A stretch of DNA of 64,000 nt. Source: an uncultured Halieaceae bacterium (lineage in GTDB: Bacteria; Pseudomonadota; Gammaproteobacteria; Pseudomonadales; Halieaceae). The position numbers and the translations under genes are program-made. The notes under the pieces are model-generated. The model was not told where the DNA came from, did not search any database, and saw only the letters and a list, made by a program, of their open reading frames with translations. Where the stretch lies: the NCBI GenBank assembly GCA_913031575.1, contig CAJWEV010000003.1, forward strand, positions 1-64,000, written 5' to 3'. Positions 48,535 to 58,477 of the stretch are shown here, one piece after another (position 1 is the stretch's first letter; the number at the start of each line of letters is the position of its first letter).

Positions 48535-51500
48535 ATGACGCATGCAACGCCGAACCTTCTTCGGAATATCAAGTTAGACGATAAGTTCGCCCCTGGCCCC
48601 ACTCGGGTTTATTTAACGGGGATTGATGCGCTGGTTCGACTCCCCTTGTTGCAACAAGAGATTGATACTGCGGCTGGCCTCAACACAGGTGGGTTTATCT
48701 CGGGATACCGAGGCAGCCCATTGGGTGGCTTAGATCAGGCGCTGTGGGCAGCCAAAGGGCACTTAGATACCCACAACGTGCAGTTTAATCCAGGTATCAA
48801 TGAAGAACTCGCTGCCACGTCGGTGTGGGGTTCACAGCAGCTTGGCATCGTCTCAGACTCCGATTACGACGGAGTCTTTGGCATGTGGTATGGCAAAGGG
48901 CCCGGTGTCGACCGCAGCATGGATGTCATCAAGCACGCCAATGCATTTGGAACCTCACCTCATGGTGGCGTATTGGCGGTGGCTGGCGATGATCATGCCT
49001 GCAAGTCTTCGACCCTACCCCACCAATCAGAGCACATGTTCATGGGCGCATCTGTGCCCGTGCTGGCACCCTCAAACGTGCAAGAAGTACTTGATTTCGG
49101 CATTTACGGATGGGCAATGTCGCGCTTTTCAGGCTGCTGGGTCGCACTGAAGGCGATCACTGACAATATGGATGCTGCGATGGGTGTGGAAATAGACCCT
49201 ACGCGATACTCGATCGTACTACCACCCCAGCAAGCGATCTCACCTGACGGCATGCATGCACGCTGGCCGGATCCACCCCTTCATCAGGAAAAACGCCTGA
49301 ATCTGTACAAAATTTACGCTGCAAGACTGTTTGCGAGTATCAACGGACTCAACCGTATTGTGATGGACTCAATAAAACCGACTCTTGGAATAATCACATC
49401 GGGTAAGGCCTACCTCGACGTCATGGAGGCACTGCGTTCACTGGGTATTGATGAGCGAACTGCGAACGACCTTGGCATCAGGGTACTCAAAATCGGTATG
49501 CCCTGGCCGCTAGACCCTGAAATTATTCAAGTATTTTCGCGGGGTCTGACCGAAATCTTGGTAGTTGAGGAAAAACGATCTGTCATAGAGGACCAACTGA
49601 CGTCGCAGCTTTACAATCTTGGTGGAGAGTCACGACCGAAGATATACGGTGAATTTGACCACAGGGGCGAATCCTTGCTGCCCAACACAGGTGAACTCGA
49701 CCCAGACCTTGTCGCCCGCGCAATTGTCACTCGCCTAGAGAACTTAGGGATACCTCTGTGTGGCACAAATAGTTTAAGTGCAGCTCAACAAGATCTTGGC
49801 ATCGATATACCAACTAGGACACCGCATTTCTGCTCTGGGTGCCCCCACAACACGTCGACCAAAGTGCCTGAGGGCAGCGTCGCTATGGGAGGGATTGGTT
49901 GTCACTATATGGCGACCTGGATGCCTGACAGAGACACTCGAACCTTCACCCAGATGGGAGGCGAAGGAGCAGCGTGGATAGGACAGGCGGCGTTCAGTAA
50001 GCGGAAACACGTATTTCAAAACCTCGGTGATGGAACCTATTTTCACTCTGGCAGCCTGGCAATTCGCGCCGCAGTCGCGAGCAAGGTCAACATCACCTAC
50101 AAGATTCTTTTCAATGAAGCAGTGGCAATGACAGGTGGGCAAGCCATTGATGGCAGTCTGTCTCTCTATGATTTACTACATCAGATTCGTGCTGAGGGTG
50201 TAGAACACATCGCAGTCGTTTCGGAGGATGCAGCGCCTCGCGATCTGCCATCCTTCGTTGAGGCATGGCAGCGAGCCGATTATGACGAGCTGCAACGTCG
50301 ATACGCCCAGATAGAGGGCACCTCGATTATCGTCTATCAACAGCTATGTGCGACTGAGAAGCGACGTCGGCAAAAGCGAAAGTTGATATCCCGAGCCAAA
50401 AACAAGGTTTATATTCACCCTGAGCTCTGTGAGGGCTGTGGCGACTGCGGGAAGCAGTCAAACTGCCTCTCTATTCAACCACTGGAGACCGAATTAGGCA
50501 CCAAACGAGTAATTGACCAGCACAGTTGCAATACAGATCTGAGCTGCGTCGAAGGCTTCTGCCCAAGCTTTGTAACTCTGCCAGCAACATCGCTCGACCT
50601 CCCAGTCATGGAATCCGAAGTCTCGGTACCGGTTTGTGATCCCCTTCCAGAACCTTCGATTGTTGCCCTTGATCGACCCTGGTGCGGACTGGTCGCTGGC
50701 ATTGGGGGAACTGGGGTATTGACCGTCAACTCGCTCTTAGCCATGGCGGCACACATAGAGGGCAAGGGCTTTGCTACGATGAATCAAACTGGATTGGCGC
50801 AGAAGTATGGATCCGTGGTAAGCCACATCAAGATCGCTCGAGATCAGAGCGATATCCACGCTGTCAGAGTCAAGGACGCGCAGGCTAACCTGCTACTAGG
50901 CTGTGATGCTCTTGTGGCATCGCACCCCGATACACTGACTAAGCTAAGCCAGTCATGTCACGCGGTAGTAAATACCAAGACCACGGAAACCCCAGATTTC
51001 CTGCACACCGCTGAGGCAACGGCCCCTGCCGGTGAGATTGAGCGACTAATTAAGCAAACTGTCGGTGAGCACAAGGTCGATGCGATAGATGCATCAGCGC
51101 TTGCGGTCGCCCTAATGGGAGACGTCATCGCGGTCAACTTGTTCTTGGTTGGTCTAGCCAGTCAACGAGGATTACTACCTATCTCACCTGAGGCGATTGA
51201 GCGAGCTATCGAGGTCAACGGCGTCGCGGTTGAACTTAACAAGTCTGCATTCACTTGGGGTCGACGATTCGTTGAGCAACCAGACATAATTTTGAGTCAC
51301 TTGCCAAAGCCTCAGCCGAGTAAGCTGACGTCACTCGATGAAATCATTGTCGACCGGGAGGCGCGGTTGGTTTGTTATCAATCTGGAGACTATGCGGCTC
51401 TTTATGTTCGGCGAATCAGGGCTGTGGAAAGGAGTCTGAGTCATTTAGGGGGAACAGAGGCACTTCTGTGTGATATAGCAAGACAGCTTTATCGCCTGAT

Positions 51501-52005
51501 GGCGCTCAAAGATGAGTATGAAGTTGCTCGAATATTGACCACTGGCGGTAATACCGACGGCATACCTAGGCTTAATCAAGATGGCGTCAATTTTTACTTC
51601 GCACCACCGCTACTATCGCGTTGGTGGTCACGTGATGGTAGACCGAAAAAAATTCGGATCGGCGCGTGGGGCAGATTCCCCCTGAGGATGCTCGCGGGAC
51701 TGAAGTTTATCAGAGGTACAGCCATCGACATCTTCGCTTACACGTATGAGAGACGGGCTGAACAGGCTGATCTCTCAGACTACCTTGCTGACATCGATCT
51801 CATCGCTGAAATGACCACCAGCGAATCGATGGACTCAGCGAAACAACTCGCCGATGCCCCGTCAAAGCTTAAAGGTTATGGACATGTGAGAACCCAAAGC
51901 CGCGGGGTATGGCTCGACCAACGAAATCGGTACCGAGCAGAGCTTCAACTGGTACAGGCAGTTCGCGTAAAGGATATAAATCACAGAGGTATTAATGAAC
52001 ACTAG
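48535..52005 (+). CDS. Indolepyruvate:ferredoxin oxidoreductase family protein (fused subunits)
   Basis: Oxidative decarboxylation of a 2-oxoacid to the acyl-CoA with thiamine diphosphate and iron-sulfur clusters. The 1156 residues fuse all parts: pyrimidine-binding domain (about 30-400), CSGCPHNTST (near 430), thiamine diphosphate site GDGTYFHSG (near 498) with NEAVAMTGGQ (near 525), ferredoxin-like CEGCGDCGKQSNC with a distal CxxGFCPS (about 628-680), and the gamma domain from AGIGGTGVLTVNSLLAMA (near 720). This is the fused form of many aerobic proteobacteria, acting on aryl- or branched-chain 2-oxoacids. The next gene overlaps by 11 nt. Confidence 0.92.
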   Translation: MTHATPNLLRNIKLDDKFAPGPTRVYLTGIDALVRLPLLQQEIDTAAGLNTGGFISGYRGSPLGGLDQALWAAKGHLDTHNVQFNPGINEELAATSVWGSQQLGIVSDSDYDGVFGMWYGKGPGVDRSMDVIKHANAFGTSPHGGVLAVAGDDHACKSSTLPHQSEHMFMGASVPVLAPSNVQEVLDFGIYGWAMSRFSGCWVALKAITDNMDAAMGVEIDPTRYSIVLPPQQAISPDGMHARWPDPPLHQEKRLNLYKIYAARLFASINGLNRIVMDSIKPTLGIITSGKAYLDVMEALRSLGIDERTANDLGIRVLKIGMPWPLDPEIIQVFSRGLTEILVVEEKRSVIEDQLTSQLYNLGGESRPKIYGEFDHRGESLLPNTGELDPDLVARAIVTRLENLGIPLCGTNSLSAAQQDLGIDIPTRTPHFCSGCPHNTSTKVPEGSVAMGGIGCHYMATWMPDRDTRTFTQMGGEGAAWIGQAAFSKRKHVFQNLGDGTYFHSGSLAIRAAVASKVNITYKILFNEAVAMTGGQAIDGSLSLYDLLHQIRAEGVEHIAVVSEDAAPRDLPSFVEAWQRADYDELQRRYAQIEGTSIIVYQQLCATEKRRRQKRKLISRAKNKVYIHPELCEGCGDCGKQSNCLSIQPLETELGTKRVIDQHSCNTDLSCVEGFCPSFVTLPATSLDLPVMESEVSVPVCDPLPEPSIVALDRPWCGLVAGIGGTGVLTVNSLLAMAAHIEGKGFATMNQTGLAQKYGSVVSHIKIARDQSDIHAVRVKDAQANLLLGCDALVASHPDTLTKLSQSCHAVVNTKTTETPDFLHTAEATAPAGEIERLIKQTVGEHKVDAIDASALAVALMGDVIAVNLFLVGLASQRGLLPISPEAIERAIEVNGVAVELNKSAFTWGRRFVEQPDIILSHLPKPQPSKLTSLDEIIVDREARLVCYQSGDYAALYVRRIRAVERSLSHLGGTEALLCDIARQLYRLMALKDEYEVARILTTGGNTDGIPRLNQDGVNFYFAPPLLSRWWSRDGRPKKIRIGAWGRFPLRMLAGLKFIRGTAIDIFAYTYERRAEQADLSDYLADIDLIAEMTTSESMDSAKQLADAPSKLKGYGHVRTQSRGVWLDQRNRYRAELQLVQAVRVKDINHRGINEH

Positions 52006-53065
52006 TTTTACCCACCCTGAATTTGCTGATCATGAGCGTGTGCTATTCGTTAATGACAAATCCGCGGGGCTGCAGGCCATTATCGCATTGCATAACACAA
52101 AACGGGGTTTTGCAATTGGTGGTTGTAGGATGTGGCCGTATGAAAGCGCTGAGGCGGCCTTTACTGATGTTCTCCGCTTATCTCGCGGTATGACCTATAA
52201 AAACGCCCTCGCAGGCATCAGTAGCGGTGGTGGTAAATCCGTCATTATCGGCGACCCGCGAACAGATAAGTCACCAGCCCTGTTCAGAGCGATGGGGACT
52301 GCCATTGAGTCACTCGGTGGACGCTATATCGCGGCAGAGGATTCCGGTACCTCACCGGCCGATATGGCGGTCATGGCAGAAGCAACGTCCTATGTTGCAG
52401 GCCTTGAATCAGACTCTAATAGTGGTGATCCCTCACCCAGTACGGCCCTGGGTGTTTTCCTTAGCATTCGCGAGGCCGTTAGCTTCCGACTTGGCCGGTC
52501 CAATCTAGTTGGGGTGCGCGTGCACATACAGGGTTTGGGCAAAGTGGGCTTTGAACTCGCAAAATTGCTCGTCAGGAGTGGTGCCATAGTTGTTGCCAGC
52601 GATATCAACGAAGGTAATTGTCGCCTCGCCCGTGAAGAACTCTGCATACGCACTGTCAGCAATGAAGAATTACTCACCGGGAGCTGTGACGTTTTTGCGC
52701 CATGCGCACTTGGCGGAGTGCTGAATGAGTGGTCTATTCCAGCGCTCAACGCCACCATCATCGCAGGCGCGGCGAACAATCAACTACTAACCCAAGAGGA
52801 TCATGTGCGATTGACCAATGCAGGGATTCTGTACTGCCCCGATTACTTGATTAACGCTGGCGGTGTCATCGACGTCTACCAACGCCGACATGGCGGTACG
52901 CAAAAAGAGATCGATGCTGGGTTATCAGCCATCGCAGCGCGTCTTTCGTCAATTCTATCGGAGGCCGATTCGCGTTGTATCTCGCCCGGGAAGGTGGCAC
53001 AGGAGCGCGCCGAGTCGTTAATTAATGGGTCAGAACTAGTTCCCATCCCGACAGCGGTGGCGTAA
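51995..53065 (+). CDS. Glu/Leu/Phe/Val dehydrogenase, leucine dehydrogenase type
   Basis: NAD-dependent oxidative deamination of an amino acid to its 2-oxoacid. The 356 residues have the substrate-binding RGMTYKNALAG (Lys69), catalytic Lys81 in SSGGGKSVI, and a Rossmann domain with VHIQGLGKVGFELAKLL (near 174). Length and motifs fit leucine or phenylalanine dehydrogenase rather than the longer glutamate enzymes. AGAGG precedes ATG 51995, which lies inside the end of the oxidoreductase gene, so products would pass straight from this enzyme to that one. Confidence 0.9.
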   Translation: MNTSFTHPEFADHERVLFVNDKSAGLQAIIALHNTKRGFAIGGCRMWPYESAEAAFTDVLRLSRGMTYKNALAGISSGGGKSVIIGDPRTDKSPALFRAMGTAIESLGGRYIAAEDSGTSPADMAVMAEATSYVAGLESDSNSGDPSPSTALGVFLSIREAVSFRLGRSNLVGVRVHIQGLGKVGFELAKLLVRSGAIVVASDINEGNCRLAREELCIRTVSNEELLTGSCDVFAPCALGGVLNEWSIPALNATIIAGAANNQLLTQEDHVRLTNAGILYCPDYLINAGGVIDVYQRRHGGTQKEIDAGLSAIAARLSSILSEADSRCISPGKVAQERAESLINGSELVPIPTAVA

Positions 53066-53082
53066 TCACTGCAAGCGAAAGG

Positions 53083-53159
53083 TGGGGTGGCTGATGGGTC
53101 TCGAACCCACTACCTCCGGAGCCACAATCCGGTGCTCTACCTGGTGAGCTACAGCCACC
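53083..53159 (-). tRNA. tRNA-His (anticodon GTG)
   Basis: Minus-strand cloverleaf: acceptor GTGGCTG with CAGCCAC, anticodon arm CCGGA-TTGTGGC-TCCGG (anticodon GTG), T arm GTGGG-TTCGAGA-CCCAT. The extra 5' G at 53159 opposite C73 is the tRNA-His identity feature. CCA is encoded. Confidence 0.96.
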
Positions 53160-53212
53160 ACTGAATGGGCAGTTACCCAAGGGTTTCGGCCGTGGCGATA
53201 TGACCGAAAAAG

Positions 53213-53289
53213 TGGTCGGGGAGGAGGGATTCGAACCCCCGACATCCTGCTCCCAAAGCAGGCGCGCTACCAGACTGCGCTACACCCCG
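53213..53289 (-). tRNA. tRNA-Pro (anticodon TGG)
   Basis: Minus-strand cloverleaf: acceptor CGGGGTG with matching 3' CTCCCCG, anticodon arm CCTGC-TTTGGGA-GCAGG (anticodon TGG), T arm GGGGG-TTCGAAT-CCCTC. The 5' C and encoded 3' ACCA fit tRNA-Pro. It precedes tRNA-His by 53 nt on the same strand, so the two form one transcript. Confidence 0.96.
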
Positions 53290-53324
53290 AAAAATGCACG
53301 ATGTTCAACATCTCGCGGGCGGCG

Positions 53325-53354
53325 AGTCTACAAGGTTTGCGGTCATTGGGTCAA
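53325..53354 (-). promoter_or_regulatory. Promoter of the tRNA-Pro/tRNA-His transcript
   Basis: On the minus strand TTGACC (53354-53349), an 18-nt spacer and TAGACT (53330-53325) are followed by the GC-rich run CGCCGCCCGCG. A GC-rich discriminator is the hallmark of stringently controlled stable RNA promoters. The tRNA-Pro 5' end lies 35 nt downstream of the -10. Confidence 0.7.
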
Positions 53355-53420
53355 TTGCAGAAATCGCCTTTCGCCAACATTTGAATTCTGAAACAATTGC
53401 TAAAAAACGGGGGACTTTTT

Positions 53421-54266
53421 ATGCCGGCCACGCTTCTGGATGGAAAACACGTTGCGCAACTGACCGAGGCTAATCTTGCGGAGCGCGTTGCATCGCTCAA
53501 AGCGAAGACGGCCGATCGAACTCCTGTCCTCGCCACAATATTAGTGGGCGATGATCCTGCTTCTGCTACCTACGTGAAGATGAAAGCAAATGCGTGTAAG
53601 CGCATTGGCATGAGGTCATTGGCAATCGAACTCCCAGCGTCTAGCAAGACCAATGAATTGCTTCGGGAAATCGAGCAACTGAACACCAATCCCGATGTTC
53701 ATGGCATTTTGCTTCAGCACCCTGTCCCCGCTCACATCGATGAGCGAGCTGCCTTCGATATGATTGCGCTAGAGAAAGACGTCGACGGTGTCACCTGCTT
53801 GGGCTTTGGCCGGATGAGCATGGGGGAAGCAGCTTACGGTTGTGCAACGCCACAAGGCATCATGCGGCTGCTGCAACACTATGAGATTGAACTCTCAGGC
53901 AAGCACGCCGTTGTCGTAGGAAGAAGTCCAATTCTCGGCAAACCCATGGCCATGATGATGCTTCAGGCAAACGCAACAGTGACTATCTGTCACTCTAGAA
54001 CACAGAACCTCGAAGCACACATTCGACAAGCCGACGTAATCGTTGGTGCTGTCGGACGACCTGAATTTATTCGCGCTGATTGCATTAAAGACGGTGCGGT
54101 CGTTGTTGACGCGGGCTATCACCCGGGCGGAGTCGGTGACATTGAACTTGGCCCATTGGTTGATCGCGTTGCAGCTTACACACCCGTGCCAGGTGGCGTT
54201 GGTCCGATGACCATCAATACCTTGATAATGCAAACAGTTGAATCGGGAGAAAAAGCACTCACTTGA
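53421..54266 (+). CDS. folD: Methylene-THF dehydrogenase/cyclohydrolase FolD
   Basis: Bifunctional one-carbon enzyme interconverting 5,10-methylene-, methenyl- and 10-formyl-tetrahydrofolate. The 281 residues show [15 protein letters not shown] with the catalytic Lys (near 50), [11 protein letters not shown] (near 95), KDVDGVTC (near 118), the NADP loop [17 protein letters not shown] (near 165) and [15 protein letters not shown] near the end. ATG 53421 has GGGGGA 7 nt upstream and is preferred to an in-frame start at 53397. Confidence 0.96.
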   Translation: MPATLLDGKHVAQLTEANLAERVASLKAKTADRTPVLATILVGDDPASATYVKMKANACKRIGMRSLAIELPASSKTNELLREIEQLNTNPDVHGILLQHPVPAHIDERAAFDMIALEKDVDGVTCLGFGRMSMGEAAYGCATPQGIMRLLQHYEIELSGKHAVVVGRSPILGKPMAMMMLQANATVTICHSRTQNLEAHIRQADVIVGAVGRPEFIRADCIKDGAVVVDAGYHPGGVGDIELGPLVDRVAAYTPVPGGVGPMTINTLIMQTVESGEKALT

Positions 54267-54292
54267 ATGTAGGCTAATCAGAGGAGCTTAAG

Positions 54293-55330
54293 TTGCTCTC
54301 GGATATTAAGTTTAAGACTGTCATTGCCAACGGCATTGCTTCGCGACTTGCCATGCAAGGCAGCGGTCCGCTGGTTGTTCTATGTCATGGCTGGCCCGAG
54401 AGCTGGTATAGCTGGCGCCACCAAATCCCGGCCCTCGCAAAAGCGGGTTATACTGCCGTCGCTTATGATGTGCGCGGCTATGGTGAATCAGACAAACCCC
54501 ATGCGGTAGAGGCCTATACCCTCAAAGAGCTCGCCGCGGATGTCATCGGCATTAGCGACGCTCTGGGGTTTGATCGATTCATCACGATCGGTCATGACTG
54601 GGGCGGTCCCATTGCACTGACGACAGCCCTACTGTACCCAGATCGTGTCTATGCCACGGGTTCGCTCTCAGTCCCCCACTTGACTCGACCACCACTTCCA
54701 ACTCTCGATTTGTGGCGTGAACTTTACAAGGATCGTTTTTTCTACCAGCTGTACTTCCTGAACGAGGGAATTGCTGAAGCTGAATTTGAAGCTAATTTAG
54801 CCGAATCTCTGTTCCTAGTTTATACGGCCATTGATGCTCGAGGTATGGCTCACCAGAGGGCAAATGCGGAAGGCGGATTCGCCGGTATCAAACCTGCTAA
54901 CGCGAAGTTACTAGACGGTATGACACGCTTTGACAGCTTCCCAGATTGGTTCTCGCAAGATGACTTGGACTACCTCGTATCGCAGTTTAAGCTGAGTGGG
55001 AAACGAGGACCCTACAACCGCTACCGCGCGCAAAATTTAGATTGGCACGAACTCGCTCACTTGGATGGTGCGACAATCCGACAACCCGCATTCTTTATCA
55101 CTGGCGAATTAGATCCCGTCAGTAGCTTCGTTCCCCTCAGCAGTCCATTCATCGATCACGTTCGAAAGAACTACGATAATCTGATTATCGCCCGAGAGTT
55201 ACCGAATGTGGGTCACTGGACCGCCGAAGAGGCACCTGAAACTGTGAATGAAACAATGTTGGAATTCCTAAAACAGGTACATACATCGCAGTCGAGTTTG
55301 AACCTAGGCTCTGCGCCACGTAGCACCTGA
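54293..55330 (+). CDS. Alpha/beta hydrolase, epoxide hydrolase-like
   Basis: A 345-residue alpha/beta hydrolase. The oxyanion motif HGWPESWYSWRHQ (near 32), nucleophile Asp102 in GHDWGG, acid in TGELDPVS (near 273) and catalytic His in NVGHWTAEEAPE (near 305) make the Asp-type triad of soluble epoxide hydrolases and some dehalogenases; YxxxxRGYGESD is also family-typical. The start is TTG 54293 with GAGGAG upstream. Its 3' end overlaps the convergent cysS by 27 nt. Substrate unknown. Confidence 0.88.
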   Translation: MLSDIKFKTVIANGIASRLAMQGSGPLVVLCHGWPESWYSWRHQIPALAKAGYTAVAYDVRGYGESDKPHAVEAYTLKELAADVIGISDALGFDRFITIGHDWGGPIALTTALLYPDRVYATGSLSVPHLTRPPLPTLDLWRELYKDRFFYQLYFLNEGIAEAEFEANLAESLFLVYTAIDARGMAHQRANAEGGFAGIKPANAKLLDGMTRFDSFPDWFSQDDLDYLVSQFKLSGKRGPYNRYRAQNLDWHELAHLDGATIRQPAFFITGELDPVSSFVPLSSPFIDHVRKNYDNLIIARELPNVGHWTAEEAPETVNETMLEFLKQVHTSQSSLNLGSAPRST

Positions 55331-56683
55331 TACACCGTCCTCAATGATAATACCCGCGGCTTTGAGTTCATCACGTATCGCGTCGGCTCGTGAGAAATTT
55401 TTACTCAGTTTTGCCTCAGCACGGTCGATCAGCATTTGATCTATGAGCTCCGTCGATAAACCATCACCACCAGTATCAAATTTCGACAACCACATCGCGG
55501 GATCCTCCGACAGGATTCCCAATACAGCGCCACCAGCCAGTAAAGCCGCTTTTGCTGGGCCCTTATCAGTCTCTGAAGCTTTGTTAAGTGCTTTCGCCAG
55601 CTGGTGAAGCTCAGCAATTGCGGCAGGAGTATTCAAATCATCAAGAAGCGCAGTAAAAACCGGTGAAAGGTGAGCCTCTGCTGCCTCGATTGCGATATCT
55701 CCCGCATTGCGCAACGCGAGATAAAAACCATCTAAGGTGGATTGTGCGTTATCGAGAAGCTCTTTTGAAAAGTTGAGGGGCGAGCGGTAGTGAGCCGACA
55801 GAAGCGCGAACCGAAGGGTTTCCCCCGAGTACTTTTCGAGTAACTCTCGTACGGTCCTCACGTTGCCTAGCGATTTAGACATCTTTTCGCCGTCCATATC
55901 GACATAGGCATTGTGCATCCAGGTGCCAACGAAACTACCTTCGTAACCGCAACAACTCTGTGCTCGCTCGTTTTCGTGGTGCGGGAAGATCAGGTCCCTG
56001 CCGCCTCCGTGAATGTCAATATTGTCACCCAAATGCTGGTGGATCATGGCTGAGCACTCGAGGTGCCATCCGGGGCGACCCCAACCGTAGTCACTTTCCC
56101 AACCGGGATCATCGCCAGTAGACGGTTTCCATAACACAAAGTCACCGGGATGCCGCTTATATGAAGCTACCTCTACACGCGCACCTGCCATCATGTCCTC
56201 GAGGTTACGGCCACTTAACGCGCCATAATCGTCCATCGAGGTAACGTCGAAGAGCACGTGCCCCTCAGACACGTAAGCATGTCCACGATCGATCAGTCGT
56301 GCGGCAAGATCCAACATCCCCTCTACATGCTCTGTCGCCTGTGGCTCGATTGAGGGATCGAGATTGTTCAGGGCCGCCATGTCTTGGCGAAACTTGTCAG
56401 TGAACTCCTGAGTTAGCGTCATGATATCGGTGCCACGCTCACGTGCTGCAACAATAATCTTGTCGTCTATGTCCGTAATGTTACGGGCATAAGTCACCTT
56501 AGGATACAACGCTTGCAGCACCCGAAATAACGTATCGAAAACCACTACCGGCCGCGCGTTTCCAATGTGGACGAGGTTATAGACCGTGGGACCGCAGACG
56601 TACATTCGGATGTGGTGAGGATCGATGGCTTTGAAGACGGATTTTCCTCCGCCTGCGCTGTTAGTGAGGAGTAGTTCAGTCAT
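55304..56683 (-). CDS. cysS: Cysteinyl-tRNA synthetase
   Basis: Class I synthetase of 459 residues. It shows the zinc ligand in MYVCGPTVYN (near 28), the HIGH box HIGNARP (near 37), CGYEGSF and HHENERAQS in the zinc site, and KMSKSLGN (near 266). I take ATG 56683 (MTELLLTN), which overlaps the glnS stop by 8 nt; an in-frame start at 56848 would add 55 residues inside glnS. The size equals E. coli CysRS. Confidence 0.96.
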   Translation of the reverse strand: MTELLLTNSAGGGKSVFKAIDPHHIRMYVCGPTVYNLVHIGNARPVVVFDTLFRVLQALYPKVTYARNITDIDDKIIVAARERGTDIMTLTQEFTDKFRQDMAALNNLDPSIEPQATEHVEGMLDLAARLIDRGHAYVSEGHVLFDVTSMDDYGALSGRNLEDMMAGARVEVASYKRHPGDFVLWKPSTGDDPGWESDYGWGRPGWHLECSAMIHQHLGDNIDIHGGGRDLIFPHHENERAQSCCGYEGSFVGTWMHNAYVDMDGEKMSKSLGNVRTVRELLEKYSGETLRFALLSAHYRSPLNFSKELLDNAQSTLDGFYLALRNAGDIAIEAAEAHLSPVFTALLDDLNTPAAIAELHQLAKALNKASETDKGPAKAALLAGGAVLGILSEDPAMWLSKFDTGGDGLSTELIDQMLIDRAEAKLSKNFSRADAIRDELKAAGIIIEDGVSGATWRRA

Positions 56684-58328
56684 TACTAATCCGCGTATCA
56701 CGCAGCCCAATAACTCTATTAAACACAGGCTTCCCGCCAGTATGGTCAAACCTATCAGCCACAAAGTAGCCCACACGTTCAAATTGGAACCGATCCTCAG
56801 GATCTGCCGAGGCGAGGGATGCTTCAATAATCGCTTGGCCGACAACAAGCGACGCCGGATTGATCACATCATCCATATTGTCTGCTGTTGATGGATCTTC
56901 CACGGTGAAAAGACGATCGTAGCTTCTAATTTCTGCGAGAATTCCTGTCGTAGCATCGACCCAATGAATGACGCCCTTAGCCTTCACACCATCATCTGGG
57001 TCTTCACCTAGAGTCTGAGGTACTATCGATGCATAAACCGTGGTCACCTCGCCGTCAGCATCGACATCGCATCGATCTGCTTCGATGACGTAACTACCAC
57101 GCAAACGGACCCGCTTCCCTAAAACCAGTCGTTTGAATTTCTTATTAGCCTCCTGTCGGAAGTCATCTTTATCAATCCAGATCTTAGGTCCAAAGTGAAC
57201 CTCGCGCTTACCCAAAGTGTTATCTGCAGGGTGATTTGCCAACATCAATACCTCAGGCGCTTCGAGGTTGCTGATCTGAAGCTTGATTGGGTTCAATACA
57301 GCCATGGCACGTGGCGCGGTCACATTGAGATCATTGCGGACCGCACTCTCGAGCATAGCAACATCGACCACACCATCAGAACGTGATGTTCCTACCTCCT
57401 CGCAAAAATGCCGCAACGCCGACGGTGTGTAGCCGCGCCGACGCATCCCGGCAATGGTTGGCATGCGAGGATCATCCCAGCCGCTGACGACACCCGAATC
57501 AACGAGAAGCTTCAGCTTTCGCTTACTGGTGACCGTAAAGTTGACGTTCAAGCGGGCAAATTCGTATTGCCGTGGTCTGGAGGGCACCGGTAGATTGTCA
57601 ATAAACCAGTCATACAGTGGCTTATGATCCTCAAACTCAAGCGTACATATAGAATGCGAAATGCCTTCAATCGCATCTTCCTGTCCGTGCGCAAAATCAT
57701 AAGTGGGATAGATAACCCACTCATCGCCCGTTTGGTGATGCGCTACTCGGCGTATTCGATAAAGCGTTGGATCCCGTAAGTTGATGTTCGGAGATGCTGT
57801 ATCAATTTTGGCGCGCAGTACCCGCGAGCCATCCTCAAACTCACCCGCTTTCATTGCAGCGAAAAGAGCATGATTCTCGGCGATCGACCGATTCCTGTAC
57901 GGGCTATTTTTACCCGGTGATGTCAATGTGCCTCGGTAGTCACGTGCCTCGTCTGCGCTCAAGTCACAAACGTAAGCCTTGCCTTCATCTATGAGGTGAA
58001 GAGCCCACTCAAAAAACTGCTGGAAATAACTTGATGCATAACGTGCCTCACCGTCCCACTCGTAGCCCAGCCATTTCACGTCCGCCTTAATGGCATCAAT
58101 GAAGACTTGGCTCTCCTTTTCGGGGTTGGTGTCATCAAAGCGCAGATTACAAACCCCACCATACTGCTCGGCCAGTCCAAAATTAACGGTAATCGACTTT
58201 GCGTGGCCAATATGTAAGAAACCGTTGGGCTCGGGCGGAAAACGAGTTACGACTCTATCCACAACCCCAGCGTCCAGATCACTCTGAATTTGAGTCCGTA
58301 GAAAGTTACTGCGAGGTTCTGTGTCCAT
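56676..58328 (-). CDS. glnS: Glutaminyl-tRNA synthetase
   Basis: Class I synthetase of 550 residues, the size of E. coli GlnRS. The HIGH box is LHIGHAKS (near 38) inside RFPPEPNGF, the KMSKS-type loop is VTSKRKL (near 268), and WDDPRMPTIAGMRRRGY is the GlnRS anticodon-side connective signature. GlnRS in bacteria is confined largely to proteobacteria and a few others, supporting the taxonomic reading. The glnS-cysS pair followed divergently by ppiB and lpxH matches Pseudomonas order. Confidence 0.96.
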   Translation of the reverse strand: MDTEPRSNFLRTQIQSDLDAGVVDRVVTRFPPEPNGFLHIGHAKSITVNFGLAEQYGGVCNLRFDDTNPEKESQVFIDAIKADVKWLGYEWDGEARYASSYFQQFFEWALHLIDEGKAYVCDLSADEARDYRGTLTSPGKNSPYRNRSIAENHALFAAMKAGEFEDGSRVLRAKIDTASPNINLRDPTLYRIRRVAHHQTGDEWVIYPTYDFAHGQEDAIEGISHSICTLEFEDHKPLYDWFIDNLPVPSRPRQYEFARLNVNFTVTSKRKLKLLVDSGVVSGWDDPRMPTIAGMRRRGYTPSALRHFCEEVGTSRSDGVVDVAMLESAVRNDLNVTAPRAMAVLNPIKLQISNLEAPEVLMLANHPADNTLGKREVHFGPKIWIDKDDFRQEANKKFKRLVLGKRVRLRGSYVIEADRCDVDADGEVTTVYASIVPQTLGEDPDDGVKAKGVIHWVDATTGILAEIRSYDRLFTVEDPSTADNMDDVINPASLVVGQAIIEASLASADPEDRFQFERVGYFVADRFDHTGGKPVFNRVIGLRDTRISND

Positions 58329-58477
58329 TCGACGCCCTTGATATACAGATGCGAGTTTACCAAGCGAAACCGGTCACGTCAGTTTCCAACAACGGTGACA
58401 GCCTGGTAGTAATTTACTCGAATGCACAAGGCTGACCTTGTATCATTCCCTCTTTCTCACTAAAGGCAGTATTAACC

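Noticed and set aside
43427..53289. Genomic island between tRNA genes with attachment repeats
   Set aside because: No integrase and no repeat of the tRNA-Arg 3' end was found near 53 kb; base composition looks even.
56684..56848. Upstream start for cysS with a hydrophobic N-terminal segment
   Set aside because: The extra 55 residues lie inside glnS and CysRS has no membrane anchor; ATG 56683 gives the usual length.
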